Source: Bombus terrestris
Taxonomy: Eukaryota > Arthropoda > Insecta > Hymenoptera > Apidae
Direction: 5' to 3'
DNA: 64,000 nt
Assembly (NCBI RefSeq): GCF_910591885.1
Contig: NC_063275.1
Coordinates: 11,458,501-11,522,500 of the forward strand
A program made the position numbers and the translations under genes. Shown piece after piece: positions 31,401-46,590 of the stretch (its first letter is position 1; the number at the start of each line of letters is the position of its first letter). The notes under the pieces are model-generated. The model saw nothing but the letters and a program-made list of their open reading frames with translations. It was not told the DNA's origin and did not search any database.

Positions 31401-34400
31401 GGTTATACGTTATATCGTAATAGTATATAACGTTATACGATATATCGTAATAGTATATAACATGATACGATACATCCTAATGCTATATAATGTTATACCT
31501 TGAATCGCAATAGTATATAACGTTATACGTTATACCGTAACAGTATATAACGTAATACGTTATTTCGTAATACCGTATAACGTTATAAGTTATATCGTAA
31601 TTGTACATAACGTTATACGTTATATCGCAATAGTATTTACCGTTATACGTTATAACGTATTACTGTACAACGAGATACGATATATCGTAATGCTATATAA
31701 CGTTATAACTTATATCGTAATAGTATATAACGTTATACGTTATATCGTAACAATATATAACGTTATACGTTATGTCGTATTACTATATAACTTTATCCGT
31801 TGTGACGTAATACTATAAAACGTGATACGATATATCGTAATGCTATATAACGTTATACGTTATATCGCAATAGTATATAACGTTATACGTTATAACGTAT
31901 TACTATATAACGAGATACGGTATATCGTAATGCTATATAACGTTATAACTTATATCGTAATAATATATAACGTTATGCGGTATATCATAATATTATATAA
32001 CGTTATACGTTACACCCTAATACTATATAACGTTAAACGATATAACGTAATACTATATATCATGATACGATATATCCTAATGCTATATAACGCTATTGCT
32101 TGAATCACAATAGTATATAACGTTATACGATATATCGTAATTGTATATAACGTTATACGTTATACCGTAACAGTATATAACGTTATACGTTATATCGTAA
32201 TGCTGTATAACGTGATGCGATATATCGTAATGCTATATAACTTTATACGTTGTGACGTAATACTATAAAACGTGATACGATATATCGTAATGCTATATAA
32301 CGTTATACCATGTATCGTAATAGTATATAACGTTATACGTTATATCGCAATAGCATATAACGTTATACGATATAACGTAATACTGTATAACATGATACGA
32401 TATATCCTAATGCTTTATAACGTTATAACTTATATTGTAAAAGTATATAACGTTATACGTAATATCGTAACAGTATTTAACGTTATACGTTATATCGTAA
32501 TACTATATAACGTTATAAGTTATAACGTATTACTATATAACGTGATACGATATATCGTAATGCTATATAACGTTATACGTTATATCGCAATAGTATATAA
32601 CGTTATACGTTATAACGTATTACTATATAACATGATACGATACATCATAATGCTATATAACGTTATAACTTATATCGTAATACCATATACCGTTATACGT
32701 TCTAGCGCAATAGTATATAACGTTATACGGTATAACGTAATACTATATAACATGATGCGATATCTCGTAATGTTATATAACGATATACGTTATATCGTAA
32801 TAGTATATAACGTTATACGTTATATCCTAATACTATATAACATGATACGACATATCTTAATGCTATATAACGTTGTACCTTGAATCGTAATAGTATATAA
32901 CGTTATACGATATAACGTAATACGGTATAACATGATACGATATATCCTAATGCTACATAACGTTATACCTTGAATCGCAATAGTATATAACGTTATACGT
33001 TATACCGTAACAGTATATAACGTTATACGTTATATCGTAATACCGTAACAGTATATAACGTTATACGTTATATCGTAATACCATATAACGTTATACGTTA
33101 TAACGTAATACTATATAACGTGATGCGATATATCGTAATGCTATATAACTTTATACGTTGTGACGTAATACTATAAAACGTGATACGATATATCGTAATG
33201 CTATATAACGTTATACCATGTATCGTAATAGTATATAACGTTATACGTTATATCGCAATAGCATATAACGTTATACGATATAACGTAATACTGTATAACA
33301 TGATACGATATATCCTAATGCTATATAACGTTATAACTCATATCGTAAAAGTATATAACGTTATACGATATAACGTAATACTATATAACGTTATACGTTA
33401 TATCGTAATAGTATATAACGTTATACGATATATCGTAATAGTATATAACATGATACGATACATCCTAATGCTATATAACGTTATACCTTGAATCGCAATA
33501 GTATATAACGTTATACGCTATACCGTAACAGTATATAACGTAATACGTTATTTCGTAATACCATATAACGTTATAAGTTATATCGTAATTGTACATAACG
33601 TTACACGTTATATCGCAATAGTATATACCGTTATACGTTATATCGTATTACTATATAACTTTATCCGTTGTGACGTAATACTATAAAACGTGATACGATA
33701 TATCGTAATGCTATATAACGTTATACCATGTATCGTAATAGTATATAACGTTATACGTTATATCGCAATAGCATATAACGTTATACGATATAACGTAATA
33801 CTGTATAACATGATACGATATATCCTAATGCTATATAACGTTATAACTCATATCGTAAAAGTATATAACGTTATACGTAATATCGTAACAGTATTTAACG
33901 TTATACGTTATATCGTAATACTATATAACGTTATAAGCTATAACGTATTACTATATAACGTGATACGATATATCGTAATGCTATATAACGTTATACGTTA
34001 TATGGCAATAGCATATAACGTTATACGATATAACGTAATACTATATAACGTTATACGTTATATCGTAATAGTATATAACGTTATACGATATATCGTAATA
34101 GTATATAACATGATACGATATATCGTAAAGCTACATAACGTTATACCATGTATCGTAATAGTATATAACGTTATACGATATAACGTAATAATATATAACA
34201 TGATACGATACATCCTAATGCTATATAACGTTATACCTTGAATCGCAATAGTATATAACGTTATACGCTATAACGTAACAGTATATAACGTAATACGTTA
34301 TTTCGTAATACCATATAACGTTATACGTTATATCGTAATTGTACATAACGTTATACGTTATATCGCAATAGTATATACCGTTATACGTTATAACGTAATA

Positions 34401-35421
34401 CTGTACAACGAGATACGATATATCGTAATGCTATATAACGTTATAACTTATATCGTAATAGTATATAACGTTATTCGTTATATCCTAACAGTATATAACG
34501 TTATACGTTATGTCGCATTACTATATAACTTTATCTGTTGTGACGTAATACTATAAAGCGTGATACGATATATCGTAATGCTATATAACGTTATACGTTA
34601 TATCGCTATAGTATATAACGTTATACGTTATAACGTATTACTATATAACGAGATACGATATATCGTAATGCTATATAACGTTATAACTTATATCGTAATA
34701 ATATATGACGTATTACGTTATATCGTAATAGTATATAACGTTATACGTTACATCCTAATACTATATAACGTTAAACGATATAACGTAATACTATATAACA
34801 TGATACGATATATCCTAATGCTATATAACGTTATACCTTGAATCCCAATAGTATATAACGTTATACGATATATCGTAATTGTATATAACGTTATACGTTA
34901 TACCGTAACAGTAGACAACGTTATACGTGATATCGCAATAGCATATAACGTTATACGTTATAACGTAATACTATATAACGTGATGCGATATATCGTAATG
35001 CTATATAATGTTATACCTTGAATCACAATAGTATCTAACGTTATACGATATAACGTAATACTATATAACATGATACGATATATCCTAAAGCCATATAACT
35101 TATACCTTGAATCACAATAGTATATAACGTTATACGTTATCCCGCAACAGTATATAACGTAATACGTTATATCGTAATAGTATATGACGTTATACGTTAT
35201 ATCGTAGTAGTATATAACATGATGCGATATGTCGTAATGCTATATAACGTTATAACTTATATCGTTATAGAATATAACGTTATACGTTATATCGCAATAG
35301 TATATAACGTTATACCATGTATCGTAATACTATATAACGTTATACGTTATATCGCTATAGTATATAACGTTATACGTTATAACGTATTACTATATAACGA
35401 GATACGATATATCGTAATGCT
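28456..35421 (+). repeat. Higher-order block E, right copy of 7.1-kb tandem duplication
   Basis: This abuts the left copy at a junction within about 28440-28470, where a series ending in a GAGATACG monomer switches to the series that starts at 21340. It inherits the caaag deletion (30369) and the +8 junction (33043) at exactly 7,115 bp. From about 33360 it lacks five monomers and does not share the 26180 deletion, so the offset becomes 6,966 bp. Scattered substitutions also distinguish it, for example GGTTATATGG near 30508 for CGTTATATGG. Confidence 0.9.
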
Positions 35422-36350
35422 ATATAACGTTATAACTTATATCGTAATAATATATAACGTATTACGTTATATCGTAATAGTATTTAACGTTATACGTTAC
35501 ATCCTAATACTATATAACGTTAAACGATATAACGTAATACTATATAACATGATACGATATATCCTAATGCTATATAACGTTATACCTTGAATCCCAATAG
35601 TATATAACGTTATACGATATATCGTAATTGTATATAACGTTATACGTTATACCGTAACAGTAGACAACGTTATACGTGATATCGCAATAGCATATAACGT
35701 TATACGTTATAACGTAATACTATATAACGTGATGCGATATATCGTAATGCTATATAACGTTATACCTTGAATCACAATAGTATCTAACGTTATACGATAT
35801 AACGTAATACTATATAACATGATACGATATATCCTAAAGCCATATAACTTATACCTTGAATCACAATAGTATATAACGTTATACGTTATCCCGCAACAGT
35901 ATATAACGTAATACGTTATATCGTAATAGTATATGACGTTATACGTTATATCGTAGTAGTATATAACATGATACGATATATCGTAATGCTATATAACGTT
36001 ATAACTTATATCGTTATAGAATATAACGTTATACGTTATATCGCAATAGTATATAACGTTATACCATGTATCGTAATACTATATAACGTTATACGTTATA
36101 TCGCAATAATATATAACGTTATACGATATAACGTAATACTATATAACGTTATACGTTATATCGTAACAGTATATAACGTTATACGTTATATCGTAACAGT
36201 ATATAACGTTATACGTTATATCGTAACAGTATATAACGTTATACGTTATATCGTATTGCTATATAACTTTATCCGTTGTGACGTAATACTATAAATCGTG
36301 ATACGATATATCGTAATGCTATATAACGTTATACCATGTATCGTAATAGT
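35219..36350 (+). repeat. Copy of the 17.1-18.3 kb region, 18,078 bp downstream
   Basis: Variant order, including the paired 749-bp unit, three consecutive GTAACAG monomers and the TCCGTTGTGACG monomer, matches 17141-18270 at an offset of 18,078 bp. That value equals 602 monomers plus the +18 summed from the nine intervening register shifts, which supports the indel list. The first part overlaps the right end of block E. The tandem duplication at 21.3-35.4 kb thus sits between two copies of this element. Confidence 0.83.
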
Positions 36351-36360
36351 ATATAACGTT

Positions 36361-38990
36361 ATGCGTCATAACGTATTACCATATAACATGATACGATATA
36401 TCGTAATGCTATATAACGTTATACGTTATATCGCAATAGTATATAACGTTATACGTTATATCGTTATACTACATAACGTTATACGTTATATCGTTATGCT
36501 ATATAACGTTATACGTTATATCGTAATAGTATATAACGTTATACGTTATATCGTAATTGTATATAACGTTATACGTTATACCGTAACAGTATATAACGTA
36601 ATACGTTATATCGTAATAGTATATAACGTTATACGTTATATCGTAATAGTATATAACATGGTACGATATATCGTAATGCTATATAACGTTATACGTTATA
36701 TCGCAATAGTATATAACGTTATACGTTATATCGTTATACTATATAACGTTATACGTTATAGCGTAATAGTATATAACATGATACGATATATCGTAATGCT
36801 ATATAACGTTATACGTTATAACGTATTACTATATAACGTGATACGATATATCGTAATGCTATATAACGTTATACGTTATATCGCAATAGTACATAACGTT
36901 ATACGTTATAACGTATTACTATATAACGAGATACGATATATCGTAATGCTATATAACGAGATACGATATATCGTAATGCTATATAACGTTATAACTTGTA
37001 TCGTAATAATATATAACGTCATACGTTATTTCGTAATAGTATATAACGTTATACGTTATATCCTAATACTATATAATGTTATACGATATTACGTAATACT
37101 ATATAACATGATACGATATATCCTAATGCTATATAACGTTATACCTTGAATCGCAATAGTATATAACGTTATACGTTATGTCGTAATTGTATATAACGTT
37201 ATACGTTATATCCTAATACTGTATAACGTTATACGTTATAACGTATTACTATATAACGTGATACGATATATCGTAATGCTATATAACGTTATAACTTATA
37301 TCGTAATAATATATGACGTTATACGTTATATCGTAATAGTATATAACGTTATACGTTATAACGTATTACTATATAACGACATACGATATATCGTAATGCT
37401 ATATAACGTTGTAACCTATATCGTAATAATATATAACGTTATACGTTATATCGTTATTGTATATAACGTTATACGTTATACCGTAACTGTATATAACGTT
37501 ATACGTTATATCGTAATTGTATATAACGTTATACGTTATATCGTAATTGTACATACCGTTATACGTTATATCGCAATAGTATATACCGTTATACGTTATA
37601 ACGTATTACTATATAACGAGATACGATATATCGTAATGCTATATACCGTTATAACTTATATCGTAATAGTATATAACGTTATGCGTCATAACGTATTACC
37701 ATATAACATGATACGATATATCGTAATGCTATATAACGTTATACGTTATATCGCAATAGTATATAACGTTATACGTTATATCGTTATACTACATAACGTT
37801 ATACGTTATATCGTTATGCTATATAACGTTATACGTTATATCGTAATAGTATATAACGTTATACGTTGCATCCTAATACTATATAACGTTATACGATACA
37901 ACGTAACACTATATAACATGATACGATATATCCTAATGGTATATAACGTTATACCTTGAATCGCAATAGTATATAACGTTATACGTTATATCGTAATTGT
38001 ATATAACGTTATACGTTATACCGTAACAGTATATAACGTAATACGTTATATCGTAATAGTATATAACGTTATACGTTATATCGTAATAGTATATAACATG
38101 ATACGATATATCGTAATGCTATATAACGTAATACGTTATATCGCAATAGTATATAACGTTATACGATATAACGTAATACTATATAACGTTATACGTTATA
38201 TCGTAATAGTATATAACATGATACGATATATCGTAATGCTATATAACGTTATACGTTATATCGCAATAGTATATAACGTTATACGTTGTATAGTAATAAT
38301 ATATAACGTTATACGTTATATCGTAATTGTATATAACGTTATACGTTATACCGTAACTGTATATAACGTTATACGTTATATCGTAATTGTATATAACGTT
38401 ATACGTTATATCGTAATTGTATATACCGTTATACGTTATATCGCAATAGTATATACCGTTATACGTTATAACGTATTACTATATAACGAGATACGATATA
38501 TCGTAATGCTATGTACCGTTATAACTTATATCGCTATACTATATAACGTTATACGTTATACCGTAATAGTATATAACATGATACGATATATCGTAATGCT
38601 ATATAACATGATACGATATATCCTAATGCTATATAACGTTATACGTTATATCGTATTACTATATAACTTTATACGTTGTGACGTAATACTATAAACCGTG
38701 ATACGATATATCGTAATGCTATATAACGTTATACGTTATATCGCAATAGTATATAACGTTATACGTTATAACGTATTACTATATAACGAGATACGATATA
38801 TCGTAATGCTATATAACGTTGTAACCTATATCGTAATATTATATAACGTTATACGTTATATCGTTATTGTATATAACGTTATACGTTATACCGTAACTGT
38901 ATATAACGTTATACGTTATATCGTAATTGTATATAACGTTATACGTTACATCCTAATACTATATAACGTTATACGATACAACATAATACT
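36361..38990 (+). repeat. Higher-order block F, first copy
   Basis: The series starting ATGCGTCATAACGTATTACC recurs at 47103-49702. The offset is 10,742 bp up to about 36930 and 10,712 bp afterwards, because this copy has one extra GAGATACG monomer near 36960. Partial versions are also present near 45273, 51600 and 53238. The end is marked by ATACAACATAATAC, after which this copy continues with a GAGATACG monomer and the other with CATGATACG. Confidence 0.86.
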
Positions 38991-39180
38991 ATATAACGAG
39001 ATACGATATATCGTAATGCTATATAACGTTATAACTTATATCGTAATAATATATAACGTTATGCGTTATATCGTAATAGTATATAACATTATACGTTATA
39101 TCCTAATACTATATAATGTTATACGATATAACGTAATACTATATAACATGAAACGATATATCCTAATACTATATAACGTT

Positions 39181-41275
39181 GTATCTTTAATCGCAATAGT
39201 ATATAACGTTATAGGTTATATCGTAATTGTATATAACGTTATACGTTATACCGTAACAGTATATAACGTTATACGTTATATCGTAATAACATACAACGTT
39301 ATACGTTATAACGTAATACTATATAACGTGATGCGATATATCGTAATGCTATATAACGTTATACGTTATAACGTATTACTATATAACGTGATACGATATA
39401 TCGTAATGCTATATAACGTTATACGTTATATCGCAATAGCATATAACGTTATAGGTTATAACGTATTACTATATAACGAGATACGATATATCGTAATGCT
39501 ATATAACGTTATAACTTGTATCGTAATAATATATAAAGTTATACGTTATATCGTAATAGTATATAACGTTATACGTTATATCCTAATACTATATAACGTT
39601 ATACGATATAACGTAATACTATATAACATGATACGATATATCCTAATGCTATATAACGTTGTATCTTTAATCGCAATAGTATATAACGTTATACATTATA
39701 TCGTAATTGTATATAACATTATACGTTATACCGTAACAGTATATAACGTTATACGTTATATCGTAATAACATACAACGTTATATGTTATAACGTAATATT
39801 ATATAACATGATACGATATATCCTAATCCTATATAACGTTATACCTTGAATCGCAATAGTATATAACGTTATAGGTTATATCGTAATTGTATATAACGAT
39901 ATACGTTATACCGTAACAGTATATAACGTTATACGTTATATCGCAATAGTATATAACGTTATACGTTGTATGGTAATAGTATATAACGTTATACGTTATA
40001 TCGTAATTGTATATAACGTTATACGTTATATCGTTATTGTATATAACGTTATACGTTATACCGTAACTGTATATAACGTTATACGTTATATCGTAATTGT
40101 ATATAACGTTATACGTTATATCGTAATTGTACATACCGTTATACGTTATATCGCAATAGTATATACCGTTATACGTTATAACGTATCGCTATATAACGAG
40201 ATACGATATATCGTAATGCTGTATACGGTTATAGCTTATATCGTAATAGTACATAACGTTATGCGTCATAACGTATTACTATATAACCTGATACGATATA
40301 TCGTAATGCTATATAACGTTATACGTTATATCGCAATAGTAAAAAACGTTATACGTTGTATAGTAATAATATATAACGTTATACGTTATATCGTAATTGT
40401 ATATAACGTTATACGTTATACCGTAACTGTATATAACGTTATACGTTATATCGTAATAACGTTATACGTTATATCATAATACTACATAACGTTATACGAT
40501 ATAACGTAATACTATATAACATGATACGATATATCCTAATACTATATAACGTTGTATCTTTAATCGCAATAGTATATAACGTTATACGTTATATCGTAAT
40601 TGTATATAACGTTATACGTTATACCGTAACAGTATATAACGTTATACGTTATATCGTAATAACATACAACGTTATACGTTATAACGTAATACTATATAAC
40701 GTGATGCGATATATCGTAATGCTATATAACGTTATACGTTATAACGTATTACTATATAACGTGATACGATATATCGTAATGCTATATAACGTTATACGTT
40801 ATATCGCAATAGCATATAACGTTATAGGTTATAACGTATTACTATATAACGAGATACGATATATCGTAATGCTATATAACGTTATAACTTGTATCGTAAT
40901 AATATATAACGTTATACGTTATATCGTAATAGTATATAACGTTATACGTTATATCCTAATACTATATAACGTTATACGATATAACGTAATACTATATAAC
41001 ATGATACGATATATCCTAATGCTATATAACGTTGTATCTTTAATCGCAATAGTATATAACGTTATACGTTATATCGTAATTGTATATAACGTTATACGTT
41101 ATACCGTAACAGTATATAACGTTATACGTTATATCGTAATAACATACAACGTTATACGTTATAACGTAATACTATATAACGTGATGCGATATATCGTAAT
41201 GCTATATAACGTTATACGTTATAACGTATTACTATATAACGTGATACGATATATCGTAATGCTATATAACGTTAT
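39181..41275 (+). repeat. 480-bp higher-order repeat, two pairs
   Basis: The marker GTATCTTTAATCGC starts at 39181, 39661, 40554 and 41034. Spacings are 480, 893 (900 minus the 7-bp deletion at 40460) and 480 bp. Each unit continues with TAATTG, CCGTAACAG and AATAACATACAACG monomers. The same marker occurs at 11294 and 12854 and in the 55.8-63.7 kb region, where the unit spacing is 450 bp. Confidence 0.83.
40455..40470 (+). other. 7-bp deletion shifting register
   Basis: The sequence reads GTAATAACGTTATACG where the parallel copy near 39292 reads GTAATAACATACAACGTT. Seven bases (ATACAAC) appear to be missing between AAC and GTT, a short repeat that could have mediated slippage. The register is restored by the 23-bp loss at 41790. 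Confidence 0.78.
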
Positions 41276-41779
41276 AACTTATTTCGTAATAGTATATAAC
41301 GTTATACGTTATATCGTAATAGTATATAACGTTATATGTTATATCCTAATGCTATATAATGTTATACGGTATAACGTAATACTATATAACATGATACGAT
41401 ATATCCTAATGCTATATAACGTAATACCTTGAATCGCAATAGTATATAACGTTATGCGTTATGTCGTAATTGTATATAACGTTATACGTTATATCCTAAT
41501 ACTTTATAACGTTATACGTTATAACGTATTACCATATATCGTGATACGATATATCGTAATGCTATATAACGTTATAACTTATATCGTAATAATATATGAC
41601 GTTATACGTTATATGGTAATAGTATATAACGTTATACGTTATATCCTAATACTATATAACGTTATACGATATAACGTAATATTATATAACATGATACGAT
41701 ATATCCTAATCCTATATAACGTTATACCTTGAATCGCAATAGTATATAACGTTATAGGTTATATCGTAATTGTATATAA

Positions 41780-41795
41780 CGATATACGTTATACG
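41780..41795 (+). other. 23-bp deletion restoring register
   Basis: Compared with the parallel stretch at 39889-39950, a run of 23 bases containing the CCGTAACAG monomer start is absent, so ACGATATACGTT is joined directly to ATACGTTATATCGC. Together with the 7-bp loss upstream it removes exactly one monomer length. Confidence 0.75.
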
Positions 41796-42170
41796 TTATA
41801 TCGCAATAGTATATAACGTTATACGTTGTATGGTAATAGTATATAACGTTATACGTTATATCGTAATTGTATATAACGTTATACGTTATATCGTTATTGT
41901 ATATAACGTTATACGTTATACCGTAACTGTATATAACGTTATACGTTATATCGTAATTGTATATAACGTTATACGTTATATCGTAATTGTATATACCGTT
42001 ATACGTTATATCGCATTAGTATATACCGTTATACGTTATAACGTATTACTATATAACGAGATACGATATATCGTAATGCTATGTACCGTTATAACTTATA
42101 TCGTAATAGTATATAACGTTATGCGTTATAACGTATTACTATATAACATGATACGATATATCGTAATGCT

Positions 42171-42172
42171 GT
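42171..42172 (+). other. 2-bp insertion shifting register
   Basis: GCTGTATATAACG is found where parallel monomers read GCTATATAACG, a gain of two bases, probably by slippage on the TA run. All monomers downstream are shifted by +2 until the next event at 54443. Confidence 0.83.
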
Positions 42173-42319
42173 ATATAACGTTATACGTTATATCGCAATA
42201 GTATATAACGTTGTACGTTATATCGTTATACTATATAACGTTATACGTTATACCGTAATAGTATATAACATGATACGATATATCGTAATGCTATACAACA
42301 TGATACGATATATCCTAAT

Positions 42320-42600
42320 GCTATATAACAATATTCGTTATAACGTATTACTATATAACGTAATACGATATGTCGTAATGCTATATAACGTTATAACTTA
42401 TATCGTAATAGTATATAAGGTTATACGTTATATCGTAATTGTATATAACGTTGTACGTTTTATCGTAATACTATATAACGTTATAGGTTATATGGTATTA
42501 GTATATAACGTTGTATGATATACGGCAATGCTATATAACTTTATACCTTGTATAGTAATAGTATATAACGATATACGTTATATCGCAATAGTATATAACG
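42320..42600 (+). repeat. Distant third copy of variant block B
   Basis: The unusual monomer order of 7457-7720 (CAATAT, TAAGGTTATACG, CGTTGTACGTTTTATC, GGTTATATGGTATTAG, ACGGCAA, CTTTATACCTTGTATAG, CGATATACG) reappears here, about 35 kb away. Small changes such as GTTGTATGATATACGG mark it as an older copy. It is the clearest sign that the two halves of the window share history. Confidence 0.85.
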
Positions 42601-42689
42601 TTATACGATATAACGTAATACTGTATAACATGATACGATATATCCTAATGCTATATAACGTTATAACTTATATCGTAATAGTATATAAC

Positions 42690-43620
42690 GTTATACGTAA
42701 TATCGTAACAGTAATTAACGTTATACGTTATATCGTAATACTATATAAAGTTATACGCTATAACGTAATACTATATAACGTGATACGATATATCGTAATA
42801 GTTTATAACGTTATACGTTATATCGTAACAGTATTTAACGTTATACGTTATATCGTAATACTATATAACGTTATAAGTTATAACGTATTACTATATAACG
42901 TGATACGATATATCGTAATGCTATATAACGTTATACGTTATATAGCAATAGTATATAACGTTATACGATATAACGTAATACTATATAACGTTACACGTTA
43001 TATCCTAATAGTATATAACGTTATACGTAATATCGTAACAGTAATTAACGTTATACGTTATATCGTAATACTATATAAAGTTATACGCTATAACGTAATA
43101 CTATATAACGTGATACGATATATCGTAATAGTTTATAACGTTATACGTTATATCGTAACAGTATTTAACGTTATACGTTATATCGTAATACTATATAACG
43201 TTATAAGTTATAACGTATTACTATATAACGTGATACGATATATCGTAATGCTATATAACGTTATACGTTATATGGCAATAGTATATAACGTTATACGATA
43301 TAACGTAATACTATATATCGTTACACGTTATATCGTAATAGTATATAACGTTATACGTAATATCGTAACAGTAATTAACGTTATACGTTATAACGTAATA
43401 CTATATAAAGTTATACGCTATAACGTAATACTATATAACGTGATACGATATATCGTAATAGTTTATAACGTTATACGTTATATCGTAACAGTATTTAACG
43501 TTATACGTTATATCGTAATACTATATAACGTTATAAGTTATAACGTATTACTATATAACGTTATACGATATAACGTAATACTATATAACGTTACACGTTA
43601 TATCGTAATAGTATATAACG
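42690..43620 (+). repeat. 330-bp (11-monomer) higher-order repeat, three copies
   Basis: The rare monomer with GTAATTAACG sits at 42711, 43041 and 43371, exactly 330 bp apart. Each is followed by TAAAGTTATACGC, GTTTATAACG, GTATTTAACG and TAAGTTATAACG monomers in the same order. The third copy lacks about two monomers near its end (it passes directly from ATTACTATATAACG to TTATACGATATAACG near 43560). This is the most regular short HOR in the window. Confidence 0.9.
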
Positions 43621-44759
43621 TTATACGATATATCGTAATTGTATATAACGTTATACGTTATACCGTAACAGTAGATGACGTTATACGTTATATCGTAATA
43701 GTATATGACGTTATACGTTATATCGTCGTAGTATATAACATGATACAATATATCGTAATGCTATATAACGTTATACGTTATATCGCAATAGTATATAACG
43801 TTATACCATGTATCGTAATACTATATAACGTTATACGTTATATCGCAATAATATATAACGTTATACGATATAACGTAATACTATATAACGTTATACGTTA
43901 TATCGTAATAGTATATAACATGATACGATATATCGTAATGCTATATAACGTTATAACTTATATCGTTATAGTATATAACGTTATACGTTATATCGTAACA
44001 GTATATAACGTTATACGTTATATCGTAACAGTATATAACGTTATACGTTATATCGTAACAGTATATAATGTTATACGTTATATCGTATTACTGTATAACT
44101 TTATCCGTTGTTACGTAATACTATAAAACGTGATACGATATATCGTAATGCTATATAACGTTATACGTTATATCGCAATAGCATATAACGTTATACGTTA
44201 TAACGTATTACTATATAATGAGATACGATATATCGTAATGCTATATAACGTTATACGTTATAACGTATTACTATATAACGTGATACGATATATCGTAATG
44301 CTATATAACGTTATACGTTGTAACGTATTACTATATAACGTGATACGATATATCGTAATGCTATATAACGTTATAACTTATTTCGTAATAGTATATAACG
44401 TCATACGTTATATCGTAATAGTACATAACGTTATACGTTATATCCTAATACTATATAATGTTATACGATATAACGTAATACTATATAACATGATACGATA
44501 TATCCTAATGCTATATAACGTTATACCTTGAATCGCAATAGTATATAACGTTATACGTTATGTCGTAATTGTATATAACGTTATACGTTATATCCTAATA
44601 CTGTATAACGTTATACGTTATAACGTATTACTATATAACGTGATACGATATATCGTAATGCTATATAACGTTATAACTTTTATCGTAATAATATATGACG
44701 TTATACGTTATATCGTAATAGTATATAACGTTATACGTTATAACGTATTACTATATAAC

Positions 44760-46590
44760 GTGATACGATATATCGTAATGCTATATAACGTTATAACTTA
44801 TATCGTAATAATATATGACGTTATGGGTTATATCGTTATACTACATAACGTTATACGTTATATCGTTATGCTATATAACGTTCTACGTTATATCGTAATA
44901 GTATATAACGTTATACGATATATCCTAATCCTATATAACGTTATACCTTGAATCGCAATAGTATATAACGTTATACGTTATATCGTAATTGTATATAACG
45001 GTATACGTTATACCGTAACAGTATATAACGTTATACGTTATATCGCAATAGTATATAACGTTATACGTTGTATGGTAATAGTATATAACGTTATACGTTA
45101 TATCGTAATTGTATATAACGTTATACGTTATATCGTAATTGTACATACCGTTATACGTTATATCGCAATAGTATATACCGTTATACGTTATAACGTATTA
45201 CTATATAACGAGATACGATATATCGTAATGCTATATACCGTTATAGCTTATATCGTAATAGTATATAACGTTATGCGTCATAACGTATTACCATATAACA
45301 TGATACGATATATCGTAATGCTATATAACGTTATACGTTATATCGCAATAGTATATAACGTTATACGTTATATCGTTATACTACATAACGTTATACGTTA
45401 TATCGTTATGCTATATAACGTTATACGTTATATCGTAATAGTATATAACGTTATACGTTATATCGTAATTGTATATAACGTTATACGTTATACCGTAACA
45501 GTATATAACGTAATACGTTATATCGTAATAGTATATAACGTTATACGTTATATCGTAATAGTATATAACATGGTACGATATATCGTAATGCTATATAACG
45601 TTATACGTTATATCGCAATAGTATATAACGTTATACGTTATATCGTTATACTATATAACGTTATACGTTATAGCGTAATAGTATATAACATGATACGATA
45701 TATCGTAATGCTATATAACGTTATACGTTATAACGTATTACTATATAACGTGATACGATATATCGTAATGCTATATAACGTTATACGTTATATCGCAATA
45801 GTATATAACGTTATACGTTATAACGTATTACTATATAACGAGATACGATATATCGTAATGCTATATAACGTTATAACTTGTATCGTAATAATATATAACG
45901 TCATACGTTATTTCGTAATAGTATATAACGTTATACGTTATATCCTAATACTATATAATGTTATACGATATTACGTAATACTATATAACGTGATGCGATA
46001 TATCGTAATGCTATATAACGTTATACCTTGAATCGCAATAGTATATAACGTTATACGTTATGTCGTAATTGTATATAACGTTATACGTTATATCCTAATA
46101 CTGTATAACGTTATACGTTATAACGTATTACTATATAACGTGATACGATATATCGTAATGCTATATAACGTTATAACTTATATCGTAATAATATATGACG
46201 TTATACGTTATATCGTAATAGTATATAACGTTATACGTTATAACGTATTACTATATAACGACATACGATATATCGTAATGCTATATAACGTTGTAACCTA
46301 TATCGTAATAATATATAACGTTATACGTTATATCGTTATTGTATATAACGTTATACGTTATACCGTAACTGTATATAACGTTATACGTTATATCGTAATT
46401 GTATATAACGTTATACGTTATATCGTAATTGTACATACCGTTATACGTTATATCGCAATAGTATATACCGTTATACGTTATAACGTATTACTATATAACG
46501 AGATACGATATATCGTAATGCTATATACCGTTATAACTTATATCGTAATAGTATATAACGTTATGCGTCATAACGTATTACCATATAACA
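44760..46590 (+). repeat. Higher-order block G, left copy of 1,830-bp tandem duplication
   Basis: Sixty-one monomers from about 44760 are repeated directly after 46590 at a constant 1,830-bp offset. Diagnostic variants are GACGTTATGGG (44818), GTTCTACG (44880) and TAACGGTATACG. Within it, the stretch near 45989-46011 reads CGTGATGCG ... ATCGTAATGC, whereas the right copy has CATGATACG ... ATCCTAATGC; the rest is nearly identical. Confidence 0.9.

Noticed and set aside
21340..35421. Near-identical 7.1-kb copies as a pure assembly artefact
   Set aside because: The copies differ by a 150-bp absence, a private one-base deletion and scattered substitutions. This makes a simple echo unlikely, although read support is still needed.
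39829..40134. Minus-strand open frames (also 44931-45146, 46761-46976 and 7953-8138)
   Set aside because: These are the reverse reading of the same monomers and overlap or abut plus-strand frames; their recurrence follows block duplication.
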